This document shows, one piece after another, positions 48,688 through 58,122 of a stretch of 64,000 bases of DNA (position 1 is the stretch's first letter; each line of letters opens with the position of its first letter). The stretch comes from AC-32 sp038236705 (GTDB taxonomy: Bacteria; Actinomycetota; Thermoleophilia; Gaiellales; Gaiellaceae), in contig JBBRZN010000006.1 of the NCBI GenBank assembly GCA_038236705.1, positions 1-64,000 on the forward strand, written 5' to 3'. Both the position numbers and the translations under genes were made by a program. The notes under the pieces are model-generated. The model did not search any database, was not told where the DNA came from, and saw only the letters and a list, made by a program, of their open reading frames with translations.

Positions 48688-51600
48688 CTCGGCCAGCAGC
48701 GCTTCGGCCTCGGCGGCCCAGCCGGTCGCACCCAACTTGGCGAACACGGGGAGCGCGGGCCTGAGTTGCCGGTCGGCCTCGCCGCGGCGACCCGAGCGGA
48801 CGAACTCTCCCGCGGCGCGCAGCCGCGCGTACGCCTCGTCGGGGACGGAACCGATCTCGGCGTAGCGATCGGCCGCCCCGGCCAGGTCGCCGGCGACGAC
48901 GAGGCGCGCTGCCTCGTGCCAAGGCGTCTGAGCCCGCGCCCGCGCGAGCGCCTCGGCGAAATCCCCGCCGCGTCCAAGCTCACTGAACGCCCAGACTCCC
49001 TCCACGGCCTCGTGCCCCGGCCCAACCCCGCCGGAGCGCCAGACATCGAGCAGTTCGTCCGCGAGGGCGTTCGCGCGCTCGCGGTCGCCGACCGCCAAAC
49101 TCGTCCCCGCTTCAAGCGCCAGGGCTGGACTGAGCGTCTGTGGATCACGGGCTCCACGCGCCGACTCGGTAGCGAGTCGGGCATCGGCGAGCGCAATCTC
49201 AGCGTTCCCCCGCGCCAGCTGAATGGTCGCGCGGATGTAGCGACAAGCTGACTCCATGTAATGCGCCTGGCCCGCCTCGATGTCGTGGATGAACTCGTCC
49301 GCGGTCGCGAACGCCTCGTCCCAGCGGCCTTCCCAATGACAGTGAAATGCGTGCTCCGCCCGCTGCCAGTGGATGAAGCTGTCGAGCCCGAGACGGTCGG
49401 CAATCGTGCGGCTCCGCTCATGCAGCTCGCCTGCCCGTCGCAGGTCGCCGAGCATTGCGGTCATCCACGTGAGGTTCGCCGCCGCCGAAGCTTCCTCGTG
49501 CGAGTGGGCCGCGGCCGCGATGGCAACGGCCTGCTCGAGATCGCCGAGCCCTCTCCGGTCGCCCGTATGGATCTTCGCCACGCCGATCGTGTTCAGGTTG
49601 CGCGAGCGGATGGCATCGAGCCCGAGCTCCTCCGCCAGCCGCAGCGACTCCGATCCGAACTCGATCGCCCGGTCGAAGTCGGAGCCCATCATCGAGATGC
49701 GTGACAGCTCCTGGAGCACGTACGCCTTCTCAGGTGAGGGCCCGCGATCCTCGACGAGGCCGAAGGCCGTCTCGAGATGCTCTAGGGCCTTTTTCCGATC
49801 GCCGCGGTTCAACCAGATTCCCCCGAGAAGCGACTGCGCCTGAGCCGCGGCCTCGCGGTTCCCCGCCTGAAAGAGGCCGCTGGCAGCCTCTTCGAGCAAG
49901 CTTTCGTCGAGGGAGACATCGTCGACGCGGCTGCCGGCGTAGGCCAGCAGCAGCCCCGGACGTTGATCGTCATCCGGAGGCCAGAGCTCGAGCGCCGCTT
50001 CGTACAGATGCGCGGCGGAGGGAAACGCCCCAAGGCCCAACGCCCGGTCGCCGGCATCGCGGGCGGCGAGCCGGGCGCGTTCGAGCAGCAGCGGCCCCGC
50101 CTCCTGACCGGAAGCTCGGCGTAGCCGAATGGCCTCGAGGTAGTGATGCGCCAGCATCTCGGCGTGATCCTCCGGACGGCCGAGCTGATCGATCCATTCA
50201 GCTGCCCGTTCATGACGCTCCGCTCGGCCGGCCCGGGGAATCTGGCCGTAGGCGACGTCGCGGACTAGCACGTGGCGGAATGCGTACTCCTCGTCCGCGC
50301 CGACCGAGGAGCGGCGCTCGCGGCGGACGAATTCCTTTCGCACGAGCGTGTGCAGCGCTTGCTCGGCCTCGCGCTGCTCGCGCCCGCCGACCGCGCTGAC
50401 CGCGCCGAGCCAGAAGACCTTCCCCAGCACGGCGGCGTCCTGGAGGAGCTGCTTCTCGTCGGGGGACAGCCCGTCGAGGCGCGCGGCGATGATCCCCTGC
50501 ACGTTCTCCGGCAAGGGCAGCTCCGCGCCTAGTGGCGTTTCGGCGACCAGACGCGCGAACTGCTCTGCGTAGAGCGGGTTCCCGCCGGCGCGAGCGAGCA
50601 GCGTCGCCTGCAGGTCGGCCGGAAGCACGGCCCGGTCGAGCAGGCTCGCCAGCAGACGCGCGGTCTCCTCGTCGGAGAGGGGCGAGATCGAGAGCGTCAG
50701 GGCGTTCGGCTTCCCCCCGCCCCAGCCCGGCCGCCGCTCGAGCAGCTCCGGACGAGTGACGCACACGACGAGCAGCGCCACGCCCGCAGCCCAGTCCACC
50801 AGGTGATCGACGAAGTCGAGCAGGTCGTCGTCGGCCCAGTGCAGATCCTCGAAGACGAGCACCACCGGCCGTCGCTCGGCGAGCGCCTCGAAGAACTGCC
50901 GCCAGGCGGCAAAGCGCTCCGCCCGCTTGTCGCCGCGAGGCTCTCCTTCGGCGACGATCCCGACGAGGGGGCGCAGGTTCTCCAGTACCCGCTCCGAGTC
51001 TTCTGCGACCACCGCGGAGACGGCCTCGGCCAGTTTTCGCTCGGCCTCCTCCGGCGTGTCGGTGTCGAAGATTCCTGCCTGCGCCTTCGCCATCTCGGCC
51101 AGAGCCCAGTACGTCACGCCGTCTCCGTATGGCAGCGAGCGGCCCTGCCGCCACGTGATCAGCTCGGGTTGGGCATCGACCACGCGCGAGAGCTCGTAGA
51201 CGAGGCGGCTCTTGCCGATCCCCGGTACGCCGACGAGCGTGACGAGCTGTGGCGAACGCTCCTCCCTGGCCCGGGTCAGGGCGTCGGTGAGGAAATCGAC
51301 CTCGCGCTGCCGCCCCACGAGGGGAGCGCCTTCCTGAGTGACGTCGACGCCGAACCGCGAGCGCGCTTCCCGTGCCTCCCACCCGCGGACCGGCTCCCTC
51401 TTCCCTTTCGCCGCGACGGGATCGACCTCGCGGTAGTCGATCGCGTTGCGGGTTGCGCGCTGCGTGCTCTCGTCGACCAGGATGCCGTTGACGGGCGCTG
51501 CCGTCTGAAGTCGCGCCGCCGTGTTGACGACGTCGCCGGCGACCATCCCTTCACCCTCGCTCGTGCGCGCGTCGAGGGTGACGAGCGCCTCGCCCGTCGT

Positions 51601-51993
51601 CACCGCGATCCGCACCTGCAGCCGCCCGCCCTCGATGATCGCCTCACGAATCGCGACCGCTGCGCGGACGGCGCGCTCGGGATCGTCCTCGTGCGCCATG
51701 GGCGCTCCGAAGACCGCCATCACCGCGTCGCCAATGAACTTCTCGACGGTCCCGCCGTGCCGCTCAAGCTCTTCGCGGAGCTGGGCGTAGTACGGCGAGA
51801 GCGTGGCGCGGACGTCCTCGGGGTCGAGCTGCTCCGCCTGCGAGGTGAAGCCGACGAGGTCGGCGAAGAGGATCGTGACCACCTTCCGCTCCTCGCGCTG
51901 GGCGGACACGGGAGCGGCCAGCGCTGAGCCGCAACCGGAACAGAAACGGGAGTCGTCCGCGTTCTCGCGGCCGCACTTCGCGCAGACGAGCAT
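48679..51993 (-). CDS. Class III cyclase-AAA ATPase-TPR regulator
   Basis: A 1104-residue protein. A zinc ribbon (CAKCGRENADDSRFCSGCG) is followed by a class III cyclase domain (residues 35-200: ILFADLVGFTSQAEQLDP and EKFIGDAVMAVFGAPMAHED with two metal aspartates, and VNTAARLQTAAP). Next is an AAA/STAND ATPase (230-550) with Walker A LVGVPGIGKSRLVYEL and Walker B VVLVFEDLHWADDDLLDF. The remainder is a TPR-type helical array. Such proteins may make cAMP or only sense; activity is untested. The ATG is three bases after the ilvA stop (TAA CGC ATG), so both genes share a transcript. Confidence 0.9.
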   Translation of the reverse strand: MLVCAKCGRENADDSRFCSGCGSALAAPVSAQREERKVVTILFADLVGFTSQAEQLDPEDVRATLSPYYAQLREELERHGGTVEKFIGDAVMAVFGAPMAHEDDPERAVRAAVAIREAIIEGGRLQVRIAVTTGEALVTLDARTSEGEGMVAGDVVNTAARLQTAAPVNGILVDESTQRATRNAIDYREVDPVAAKGKREPVRGWEAREARSRFGVDVTQEGAPLVGRQREVDFLTDALTRAREERSPQLVTLVGVPGIGKSRLVYELSRVVDAQPELITWRQGRSLPYGDGVTYWALAEMAKAQAGIFDTDTPEEAERKLAEAVSAVVAEDSERVLENLRPLVGIVAEGEPRGDKRAERFAAWRQFFEALAERRPVVLVFEDLHWADDDLLDFVDHLVDWAAGVALLVVCVTRPELLERRPGWGGGKPNALTLSISPLSDEETARLLASLLDRAVLPADLQATLLARAGGNPLYAEQFARLVAETPLGAELPLPENVQGIIAARLDGLSPDEKQLLQDAAVLGKVFWLGAVSAVGGREQREAEQALHTLVRKEFVRRERRSSVGADEEYAFRHVLVRDVAYGQIPRAGRAERHERAAEWIDQLGRPEDHAEMLAHHYLEAIRLRRASGQEAGPLLLERARLAARDAGDRALGLGAFPSAAHLYEAALELWPPDDDQRPGLLLAYAGSRVDDVSLDESLLEEAASGLFQAGNREAAAQAQSLLGGIWLNRGDRKKALEHLETAFGLVEDRGPSPEKAYVLQELSRISMMGSDFDRAIEFGSESLRLAEELGLDAIRSRNLNTIGVAKIHTGDRRGLGDLEQAVAIAAAAHSHEEASAAANLTWMTAMLGDLRRAGELHERSRTIADRLGLDSFIHWQRAEHAFHCHWEGRWDEAFATADEFIHDIEAGQAHYMESACRYIRATIQLARGNAEIALADARLATESARGARDPQTLSPALALEAGTSLAVGDRERANALADELLDVWRSGGVGPGHEAVEGVWAFSELGRGGDFAEALARARAQTPWHEAARLVVAGDLAGAADRYAEIGSVPDEAYARLRAAGEFVRSGRRGEADRQLRPALPVFAKLGATGWAAEAEALLAESA

Positions 51994-51996
51994 GCG

Positions 51997-53166
51997 TTAC
52001 TTGATCCGCTCGACCGTGTAGGCGAGGCTGCGCAGCGTCTCCAGCAGTACCGCGCAGTGGTGCTCGTCGCGCATCGCCAGGGTCAGCTCAATCTCGCTCT
52101 CGGTCACCGGCACGTCCATGCCCTCGCGGTGGTGCTCGACGGAGACGACGTTGGCGCGCTCCCGGGCCACCAGCGAAAGCAGCTTGATCAGCTCGCCCGG
52201 GCGGTCCTCGAGGCGGCTGCGCACGACGAGGTAGCGCCCTGCGGAGGTGAGCCCGTGACGCATGACCGAGATCAGCACCGTCGGGTCGATGTTGCCGCCG
52301 GAGAGGATCGCGACCGCCGGCCCTTCGCCGCCGGCCTTGCCCGAAAGCAGCGCCGCGACGCCGACGGCCCCTGCGCCCTCGACCACGAGCTTCGAGCGCT
52401 CGAGCAGGAGCACGATCGCGCGGCAGATCTCGTCGTCGCTGACGCTGATCAAGTCGTCGAGCACGTCATCGAGGATCCGGCCGGTCCGCTCGCCGACGTG
52501 CTTGACGGCGATCCCGTCGGCAATCGTCCAGCCGTCGAGGCCCGCCTGCACGCCGACGATGCGGGCGTCGGGCTTGGTCGCGCGCAGCGCCAGCGCGATC
52601 CCCGACGCAAGCCCGCCGCCGCCAACCGGGATCACGACGGTCTCGAGCTCCGGCAGCTGTTCGGCGAGCTCGAGCCCGATCGTGCCCTGGCCGGCGATCA
52701 CCTTCTCGTCCTCGTACGGGTGAACGAACGTCGCGCCGGTGGACTTCGCATGCGCCATCGCCGCGGTCAGCGCCTCCTCGAAGCTCCCCCCGGAGAGCTC
52801 GGCCCTCGCGCCGTAGTTCTTGGTCGGCTCGACCTTCGCCATCGGCGCGTCCTGTGGCATGAAAACCGTTGCCTTGACCCCGGACTCGCGGGCCGCCCAC
52901 GCGACCGCCTGCCCGTGGTTTCCGGCACTCGCGGCGACGACGCCGGCACTCCGCTCCGACTCGGTCAGCGTCGCCAGCTTGTTGACGGCGCCGCGAATCT
53001 TGAACGAGCCCGTGCGCTGGAGGTTCTCGGCCTTCAGCGAGACCTGGCGCCCGGTTATCCGCGAGAGCGTCTCGGAGCCGTAGACCGGCGTCACGCGCAC
53101 GACGCCCTCGAGCCGCGCTCGCGCCTCTTTGATGTCGCCCAGGCTCGGAGTGGTCTTAGTCGCCAT
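51997..53166 (-). CDS. ilvA: Threonine ammonia-lyase
   Basis: A 389-residue PLP enzyme that turns threonine to 2-oxobutyrate and ammonia. Visible are the PLP lysine in ENLQRTGSFKIRGAVNKL, SAGNHGQAVAWAA, the phosphate-binding PVGGGGLASGIAL and a C-terminal ACT domain of about 75 residues (LVVRSRLEDRPGELIKLLSL). With one ACT domain it resembles the short TdcB-like form more than E. coli IlvA (514 residues). ATG at 53166 agrees with the family. It follows MeaB by 29 bases and is three bases from the cyclase gene. Confidence 0.92.
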   Translation of the reverse strand: MATKTTPSLGDIKEARARLEGVVRVTPVYGSETLSRITGRQVSLKAENLQRTGSFKIRGAVNKLATLTESERSAGVVAASAGNHGQAVAWAARESGVKATVFMPQDAPMAKVEPTKNYGARAELSGGSFEEALTAAMAHAKSTGATFVHPYEDEKVIAGQGTIGLELAEQLPELETVVIPVGGGGLASGIALALRATKPDARIVGVQAGLDGWTIADGIAVKHVGERTGRILDDVLDDLISVSDDEICRAIVLLLERSKLVVEGAGAVGVAALLSGKAGGEGPAVAILSGGNIDPTVLISVMRHGLTSAGRYLVVRSRLEDRPGELIKLLSLVARERANVVSVEHHREGMDVPVTESEIELTLAMRDEHHCAVLLETLRSLAYTVERIK

Positions 53167-53195
53167 TTCCTCTGTTCGCCGGAGCCAGACTGAAG

Positions 53196-54170
53196 TCAGG
53201 CACCGGAGAGCTTGAACACCTTCCTCAGTATCTCCCGCACGGCCGTCAGCGGGTCGAGCGCGCGGCTCTGCACCTCGTCGAGCAGGCGTCGCAGCTCGGG
53301 ATCGTCGGCCACCGCACGCTCGAGGTGCGCCTTCGCCCGGGCCGAGGCGACCGCGAAGACCTCGCCGGCGAGGTTCTTGCGCCGCTGCTCCTCGAGCAGG
53401 CCTTCCGACTCGAGGAACGCGCGATGCGCCTCGACCTGCTCCCAGAGCTCCGGCACGTGCTCGGCCCGCATGGCCTCGGTGAGCACGATCGGCGGCTTCC
53501 ACGCGCGTTCCCTGTCGAGCGAGAGCACCGAGCGCACCTCGTTCAGCATCGTCTTGGCGGCGGGATGATCCATCTTGTTGATCGCGATCACGTCGGGGAT
53601 CTCCATGATCCCTGCCTTCAGCGCCTGGATCGAGTCGCCGGAGCCCGGCATCAACACGAGCACGACCGTGTCGGCGATCCCGATCACCTCGACCTCGCCC
53701 TGCCCGGTGCCGACCGTCTCGAGGAAGACGAGGTCCTTGCCGCCCGCGTCGAGCACGAGCAGCGCCTGGAGCGTCGCCTCCGCGAGCCCGCCGAGGTGGC
53801 CCCGGGTGCCCATCGAGCGAATGAAGACCTCGGGGTCGAGGAAGTGATCGCTCAGGCGGATGCGATCGCCGAGCAGCGCTCCCTGGGTGAACGGGCTCGA
53901 GGGATCGACGGAGATGACCCCGACCGAGCGGTCCTGGTCGCGGACGTGTCTTACGAGGGCGCTGATCAGGCTCGACTTGCCGACTCCCGGAGGGCCGGTG
54001 ATGCCTACGGCGTAGGCGCGGCCCGTCTCGGGATCGCGGTCGGGGACGACCTCGTCGGCGTGGGGGTCGGTGTTCTCGACGCGCGTGAACGCCCGCGCGC
54101 GGGCGCGCCGGTCCCGGGCGCCCACGCCGGCAGCGAGCGACTCGCGTGTGAAGTCACGCCGTGCGGCCAC
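53196..54170 (-). CDS. meaB: Methylmalonyl-CoA mutase-associated GTPase MeaB
   Basis: A 324-residue G3E-family P-loop GTPase. Walker A is GITGPPGVGKSSLISALVRH, then VISVDPSSPFTQGALLGDRI, FLETVGTGQGEVEVIGIADT with the switch region, and INKMDHPAAKTMLNEVRS as the G4 NKxD motif. MeaB protects and reloads adenosylcobalamin in methylmalonyl-CoA mutase. No mutase genes are in this window. It pairs with threonine catabolism, since 2-oxobutyrate leads to propionyl-CoA. Spacing to the MFS gene is nine bases. Confidence 0.94.
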   Translation of the reverse strand: MAARRDFTRESLAAGVGARDRRARARAFTRVENTDPHADEVVPDRDPETGRAYAVGITGPPGVGKSSLISALVRHVRDQDRSVGVISVDPSSPFTQGALLGDRIRLSDHFLDPEVFIRSMGTRGHLGGLAEATLQALLVLDAGGKDLVFLETVGTGQGEVEVIGIADTVVLVLMPGSGDSIQALKAGIMEIPDVIAINKMDHPAAKTMLNEVRSVLSLDRERAWKPPIVLTEAMRAEHVPELWEQVEAHRAFLESEGLLEEQRRKNLAGEVFAVASARAKAHLERAVADDPELRRLLDEVQSRALDPLTAVREILRKVFKLSGA

Positions 54171-54179
54171 GACGAGATG

Positions 54180-55490
54180 CTAAGCGCGCTGGGTGGGCTC
54201 GACCGAGGCTGCGGGAAGCGGCCGCCGTTCCGGAAGGCCGGGACTACCGGAGGCGGCCCGGGCCAGCACGAGCCCGACGAGGCCGGCAAGCCCTGCTGCG
54301 ATCGACGCCGCGCCCCAGATCCAGCGCGGCCCGACGATGTCGGTGAAGTGGCCCGCGACGATCATCCCGAGGGTGAGCATGGCGACGTTCGAGCTCATCA
54401 CGACGGCGAACGCGCGTCCTCGCAGCGCATCGGGCGTCCCGCGCTGCACAAGGAGCGCGTTGCAGACGACGGCCGCGCCGTTCCCGGCGCCGGAGATCAC
54501 GACACAGGCCGCCGCGACCCAGACGTCCGGCGCCACCGCCGCCAGCCCGATGCCCAGCGCCATCAGTCCGAGCGACGCGCCGTAGACGTTCGGAAGCCCG
54601 CGCCGGTCGATCCACGAGCTCGCGAGGAAGGCGCCGAACGCGAGCCCGATCCCCGAGCAGCCCATCAGCAGGCCCAGCCCGAACTGACCGGCATCGAAGG
54701 CTCGGAACGCCAGCCGCGGCTCCGCCACGTTGACGGCGGCGTTCGAGAACATGGCCACGTTCCACGCGATCAGCACGGTCAGGAGCGCGCGCGAGCGCAC
54801 CGCCAGGGCGAAGCCGTCCTTGAGGTCGAGCCAGTGCCCGCGGCTCGCCGCCGCGGTGGCCTGCAGCAGCCCTTGCGGGATCCGCCAGAGGAAGACGACG
54901 GAGATCAGGAACGTGCACGCGTTGATCCAGTACGAGACGTCGACGCCGGAGGCCGCGACTAGGGCGCCGCCGGCGAGCGAGCCGAGCGCCCAGGTCAGGT
55001 TGTCGACCGTTTGGAGGAGCGCGTTCGCGCTCGGGAGGTCGGCGTCCTTGACGAGGTTCGGCAGGCCTGCGTAGACCGCGGGCCGGAAGAAGCCCGTCGC
55101 GATGCCGGCGATCGCCGCGAGCCCGACGATCTGCGTCGCGCTCGTCGTGAACGGCAGCGCCGCGAAGACGCCGAAGCGCACGAGGTCGGAGGCGATCATC
55201 AGGCGACGGCGTGAGAGCCGGTCGATCAGTGGCCCGACCAGCAGCCCGATCGCGAACGTCGGCAGCAGGTCGGCGATCAGGAGCGCGGCCACCCAGGCCG
55301 AGGACTCCGTCCTCGACCAGATGTCAACTTCGAGCGCGACGAGCGCGAGCCACGTGCCCGCGCCGGAACCCAGGGTCGCCAGGAACAGACGGCGGAAACT
55401 CGGTTCACGGCCGAGAAGGGCGAACTGGGAGCCTGCTACGCGGGGGCGGCCCATCGGCTCACCAAAGGTAACACCGTCGTCGGCACCCAA
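54180..55490 (-). CDS. MFS transporter, EntS-like exporter
   Basis: A 12-helix transporter of up to 436 residues (GTG at 55490; an ATG at 55454 would remove 12 residues and gives the more usual FALLGREPSFRRLFLAT start). Motif A-like sequence LVGPLIDRLSRRRLMIASDL lies after helix 2; helix 5 carries VDNLTWALGSLAGGALVAAS; the C-terminal half includes GLPNVYGASLGLMALGIGL. It resembles EntS/MFS_3-type exporters of siderophores or drugs. Substrate unknown. First gene of the operon with meaB and ilvA. Confidence 0.85.
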   Translation of the reverse strand: MGADDGVTFGEPMGRPRVAGSQFALLGREPSFRRLFLATLGSGAGTWLALVALEVDIWSRTESSAWVAALLIADLLPTFAIGLLVGPLIDRLSRRRLMIASDLVRFGVFAALPFTTSATQIVGLAAIAGIATGFFRPAVYAGLPNLVKDADLPSANALLQTVDNLTWALGSLAGGALVAASGVDVSYWINACTFLISVVFLWRIPQGLLQATAAASRGHWLDLKDGFALAVRSRALLTVLIAWNVAMFSNAAVNVAEPRLAFRAFDAGQFGLGLLMGCSGIGLAFGAFLASSWIDRRGLPNVYGASLGLMALGIGLAAVAPDVWVAAACVVISGAGNGAAVVCNALLVQRGTPDALRGRAFAVVMSSNVAMLTLGMIVAGHFTDIVGPRWIWGAASIAAGLAGLVGLVLARAASGSPGLPERRPLPAASVEPTQRA

Positions 55491-55521
55491 CGAGGGGTTT
55501 TTCGGCCATGCCCCCGGGGGA

Positions 55522-56652
55522 CTAGCGCGTGGCGCGCGGAAGCACGCGCTCGAGCGCGGCCCCGAGCAGGTCGTGCTCCTCAGGCGTTCCGACGGTGACG
55601 CGGACAGCGCCCGGCGCGCCGAAGCCGTGGGTCGGCCGGACGATCACGCCCTCGCGGAGGAGCTGCTCGAAGAACGGGCGCGAGTCGTCGCCGATCTCCA
55701 CGAAGAGGAAGTTCGCCACGGCCGGGCCGACCGGCTCGAACCCGTGGTCACCCAGGATCCCCTCGAGCTGCGCGCGCCCTTCCGCGTTGGCCTGCCGGCG
55801 GCGCGCGAGCTCCTGGGCCGAGTCGAGGCTTGCCAGCGCAGCCTCCTGGGCCGGTGTGGTGATGTCGAACGCGCGGCGCACCTTGGCGATCGCGGACACG
55901 ATCGGCGCCGGTGCGAGCCCGTAGCCGACGCGCAAGCCGGCGAGGCCGTAGATCTTCGAGAACGTGCGTAGGACGACCACGCGCCGGCCTTGCTTGAGGT
56001 ACTCCTCGACGCCGTCGGGATAGTCCGGGTCGTCGATGTACTCGAGGTAGGCCTGATCGAGGACGGTGACGACGTCCTCGGGCACGCGCTCGAAATAGGC
56101 CTCGAGCTCGGCCCGGGTGTTCGTCGTGCCGGTTGGGTTGTTCGGCAGGCAGATGTAGACGATTTTCGTCCGCGGCGACAGCGCTGCGAGCATCGCTTCG
56201 AGGTCGTACCGGCCGTCGCGCAGCGGCACGGTCACCGGCACGGCACCGACCTTGCGCGCGTCGATCACGTAGCTCGGGAACGAGGGCCAGCCGCAGACGA
56301 CCTCGTCGCCGGGCTCGAGCGCCGCCTGGCTGAGACAGTCGACGAGACCGTCGGAGCCGGCGCCGGGAGCGACCTCCTCGAAACGCAGGTCGAGCCGCTC
56401 GGCGAGCGCGGCCCGAAGCCGGTAGGCGCCGCCGTCCGGGTAGCGGTTCAGTTCGCCCGCGCAGCGCTCGATCGCCTCATGCGCCTCCGGGAAGGGCCCG
56501 AACGGCCCCTCGTTCGAGGCGAGCTTGACCACCCGCTCGAGCCCGAGCTCCCGCTGGACCTCCTCGACGGGCTTTCCCGGCTCATACGGAACGAGATCGT
56601 TGACCGCGGGTCTGAAGAAGCTGTCCGCGATCTCCGCGAGCGGGCCGGCCAC
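55522..56652 (-). CDS. hisC: Histidinol-phosphate aminotransferase
   Basis: A 376-residue class I/II PLP transaminase. GTG at 56652 gives the typical start (FFRPAVNDLVPYEPGKPVEE), while a longer frame would extend across the divergent promoter. Key segments: KLASNEGPFGPFPEAHEAIE, VICLPNNPTGTTN-like IVYICLPNNPTGTTNTRAEL, YLEYID with the PLP Asp/Tyr, and the lysine in LRTFSKIYGLAGLRVGYGLA. It converts imidazole acetol phosphate to histidinol phosphate with glutamate, or acts on aromatic amino acids; no other his genes are nearby, so the latter remains possible. Confidence 0.88.
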   Translation of the reverse strand: MAGPLAEIADSFFRPAVNDLVPYEPGKPVEEVQRELGLERVVKLASNEGPFGPFPEAHEAIERCAGELNRYPDGGAYRLRAALAERLDLRFEEVAPGAGSDGLVDCLSQAALEPGDEVVCGWPSFPSYVIDARKVGAVPVTVPLRDGRYDLEAMLAALSPRTKIVYICLPNNPTGTTNTRAELEAYFERVPEDVVTVLDQAYLEYIDDPDYPDGVEEYLKQGRRVVVLRTFSKIYGLAGLRVGYGLAPAPIVSAIAKVRRAFDITTPAQEAALASLDSAQELARRRQANAEGRAQLEGILGDHGFEPVGPAVANFLFVEIGDDSRPFFEQLLREGVIVRPTHGFGAPGAVRVTVGTPEEHDLLGAALERVLPRATR

Positions 56653-56848
56653 GGCCCCGAACTTAGCACGAGGAAAACCCTGGTTCCCCCGGGACCCCTC
56701 CTTGCTGCGCCAAAGTTCGGCTCCGGCGGCACAGCGTCTCGGCTGATCCGAGCGAAAGAGGCCCTTGTCCCTTAGTACGGTTCGCCCGGCCTCCTCCCCA
56801 AGGCGAGCGTATCGGCGAAAAGCGCACGCGTGGGTGTCGAAAGCGCAA

Positions 56849-56854
56849 TAGCAT
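56849..56854 (+). promoter_or_regulatory. -10 element (TAGCAT) of the pnt operon
   Basis: TAGCAT is nine bases before the pntAA ATG at 56864, the same hexamer as for pepA. No -35 match was found. Confidence 0.45.
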
Positions 56855-56863
56855 TGGCGCCGC

Positions 56864-57955
56864 ATGAGGGTCGGGGTGCCGAAAGAACGTGCCGCCGGCG
56901 AGCGACGCGTGGCACTCGTGCCCGAGTTCGCTGGCCGTCTGGTCGCGAGCGGCTTCGAGATCCGCGTCGAGCGTGGGGCGGGCGAGGGGGCGTCCTTCCC
57001 GGATGCGGCCTACGAAGAAGCGGGCGCCCGGATCACGGACGACGTTTATGGCCCGGTCGACGCGGTCGCGAAGGTGCAGAGCCCGAGCGAGGAGGAGGCA
57101 GCCCGGCTGCGCGAGGGCCAGGTGCTGGTCGGTTTTCTCCAGCCACTGACGGATCCGGAAGGGATCGCGCGGCTCGTCGCACGCGGCGTCACCGCCTTCG
57201 CGATGGAGTCGATCCCTCGCATCACGCGCGCGCAGCCGATGGACGCCCTCTCCTCGCAGGCCACGGTCTCCGGGTACAAGGCGACGCTGATCGCGGCCGA
57301 GCGGCTCCCGAAGTTCTTTCCGATGCTGATGACCGCGGCGGGGACCGTCGCGCCCGCGAAGGTGCTCGTGCTCGGGGCCGGGGTCGCGGGGCTGCAGGCA
57401 GTGGCGACGGCGCGGCGACTGGGAGCGGTGGTCACCGGCTTCGACGTGCGCCCCGTCGTGCGAGAGCAGATCGAGAGCCTCGGCGCGAACTGGCTCGACC
57501 TGGGCGTAGTCGGGGAGGAGACCGAGGGGGGCTACGCGCAAGAGCTCTCCGAGGAACAGCAGCAGCGCCAGCAGGTGGAGCTCGAGGCGCGCCTGCCCGA
57601 GTTCGACGTGGTAATCACGACGGCCCTGATCCCCGGCCGGCCTGCGCCACGGCTCATCCCGGCGAGCGCCGTTGCGGCCATGCGGCCCGGCTCGGTGATC
57701 GTCGATCTCGCCGCGGAGGCCGGCGGCAACTGCGAGCTGACCGAGCCCGGCGAGGAGGTCGTCCGCGAGAGCGTGACCATCGTCGGCTCGACGAACCTGC
57801 CCAGCTCGATGCCGTTCCACGCGAGCCAGCTCTATGCGCGAAACGTCTCCGCCCTCCTCCAGCACCTAGCGCCCGAGGGCGAGCTCGTGCTCGACTTCGA
57901 GGACGCGATCACCGCCGGCGCCTGCGTCACCCGCAAGGAGGAAGTGCCGGCATGA
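56864..57955 (+). CDS. pntAA: NAD(P) transhydrogenase subunit alpha part 1
   Basis: A 363-residue soluble NAD(H)-binding subunit (dI) of the proton-pumping transhydrogenase. It starts MRVGVPKERAAGERRVALVP, has the mobile-loop region AMESIPRITRAQPMDALSSQ, the Rossmann motif VLVLGAGVAGLQAVATARRL and the RPAPRLIPASAV segment near the C-terminus. The split alpha subunit (PntAA plus PntAB) is the Rhodospirillum/actinobacterial arrangement. The TGA overlaps the ATG of a small downstream ORF (ATGA). Confidence 0.95.
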   Translation: MRVGVPKERAAGERRVALVPEFAGRLVASGFEIRVERGAGEGASFPDAAYEEAGARITDDVYGPVDAVAKVQSPSEEEAARLREGQVLVGFLQPLTDPEGIARLVARGVTAFAMESIPRITRAQPMDALSSQATVSGYKATLIAAERLPKFFPMLMTAAGTVAPAKVLVLGAGVAGLQAVATARRLGAVVTGFDVRPVVREQIESLGANWLDLGVVGEETEGGYAQELSEEQQQRQQVELEARLPEFDVVITTALIPGRPAPRLIPASAVAAMRPGSVIVDLAAEAGGNCELTEPGEEVVRESVTIVGSTNLPSSMPFHASQLYARNVSALLQHLAPEGELVLDFEDAITAGACVTRKEEVPA

Positions 57956-58122
57956 CGGAAAGACACAGGATCTTCACGAAGCTGTCACAGACACGCGACC
58001 CTGAGGCGGGTACCATCAACCGCGAGGGCCGCGGGTCACTTCACCCCACCCTGGGTGGGGGGTGCGGAGTCTCTCCGGACATGGCCCGTTGGGACAGGGC
58101 TTTCCAGGGGTCGGCTCGATGA
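57952..58122 (+). CDS. Bridging small ORF between pntAA and pntAB (56 aa)
   Basis: An ATG at 57952 overlaps the pntAA stop (ATGA), and the frame's TGA at 58120-58122 overlaps the pntAB start ATG at 58119 (ATGA again). The 56 residues start MTERHRIFTKLSQTRDPEAG, are basic and show no domain. It includes a G-rich palindrome (58042-58064). Continuous coupling across the 163-base gap would otherwise be unexplained; it may be a translated leader instead of a stable protein. Confidence 0.45.
   Translation: MTERHRIFTKLSQTRDPEAGTINREGRGSLHPTLGGGCGVSPDMARWDRAFQGSAR
58042..58064. promoter_or_regulatory. G/C-rich near-palindrome upstream of pntAB
   Basis: CACCCCACCC (58042-58051), T, then GGGTGGGGGGTG (58053-58064): inverted arms with a two-G bulge. 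In RNA it would form a hairpin 55 bases before pntAB or, on the G-rich strand, compact G-run structure. It could limit ribosome access or mark an internal promoter region. Confidence 0.35.
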
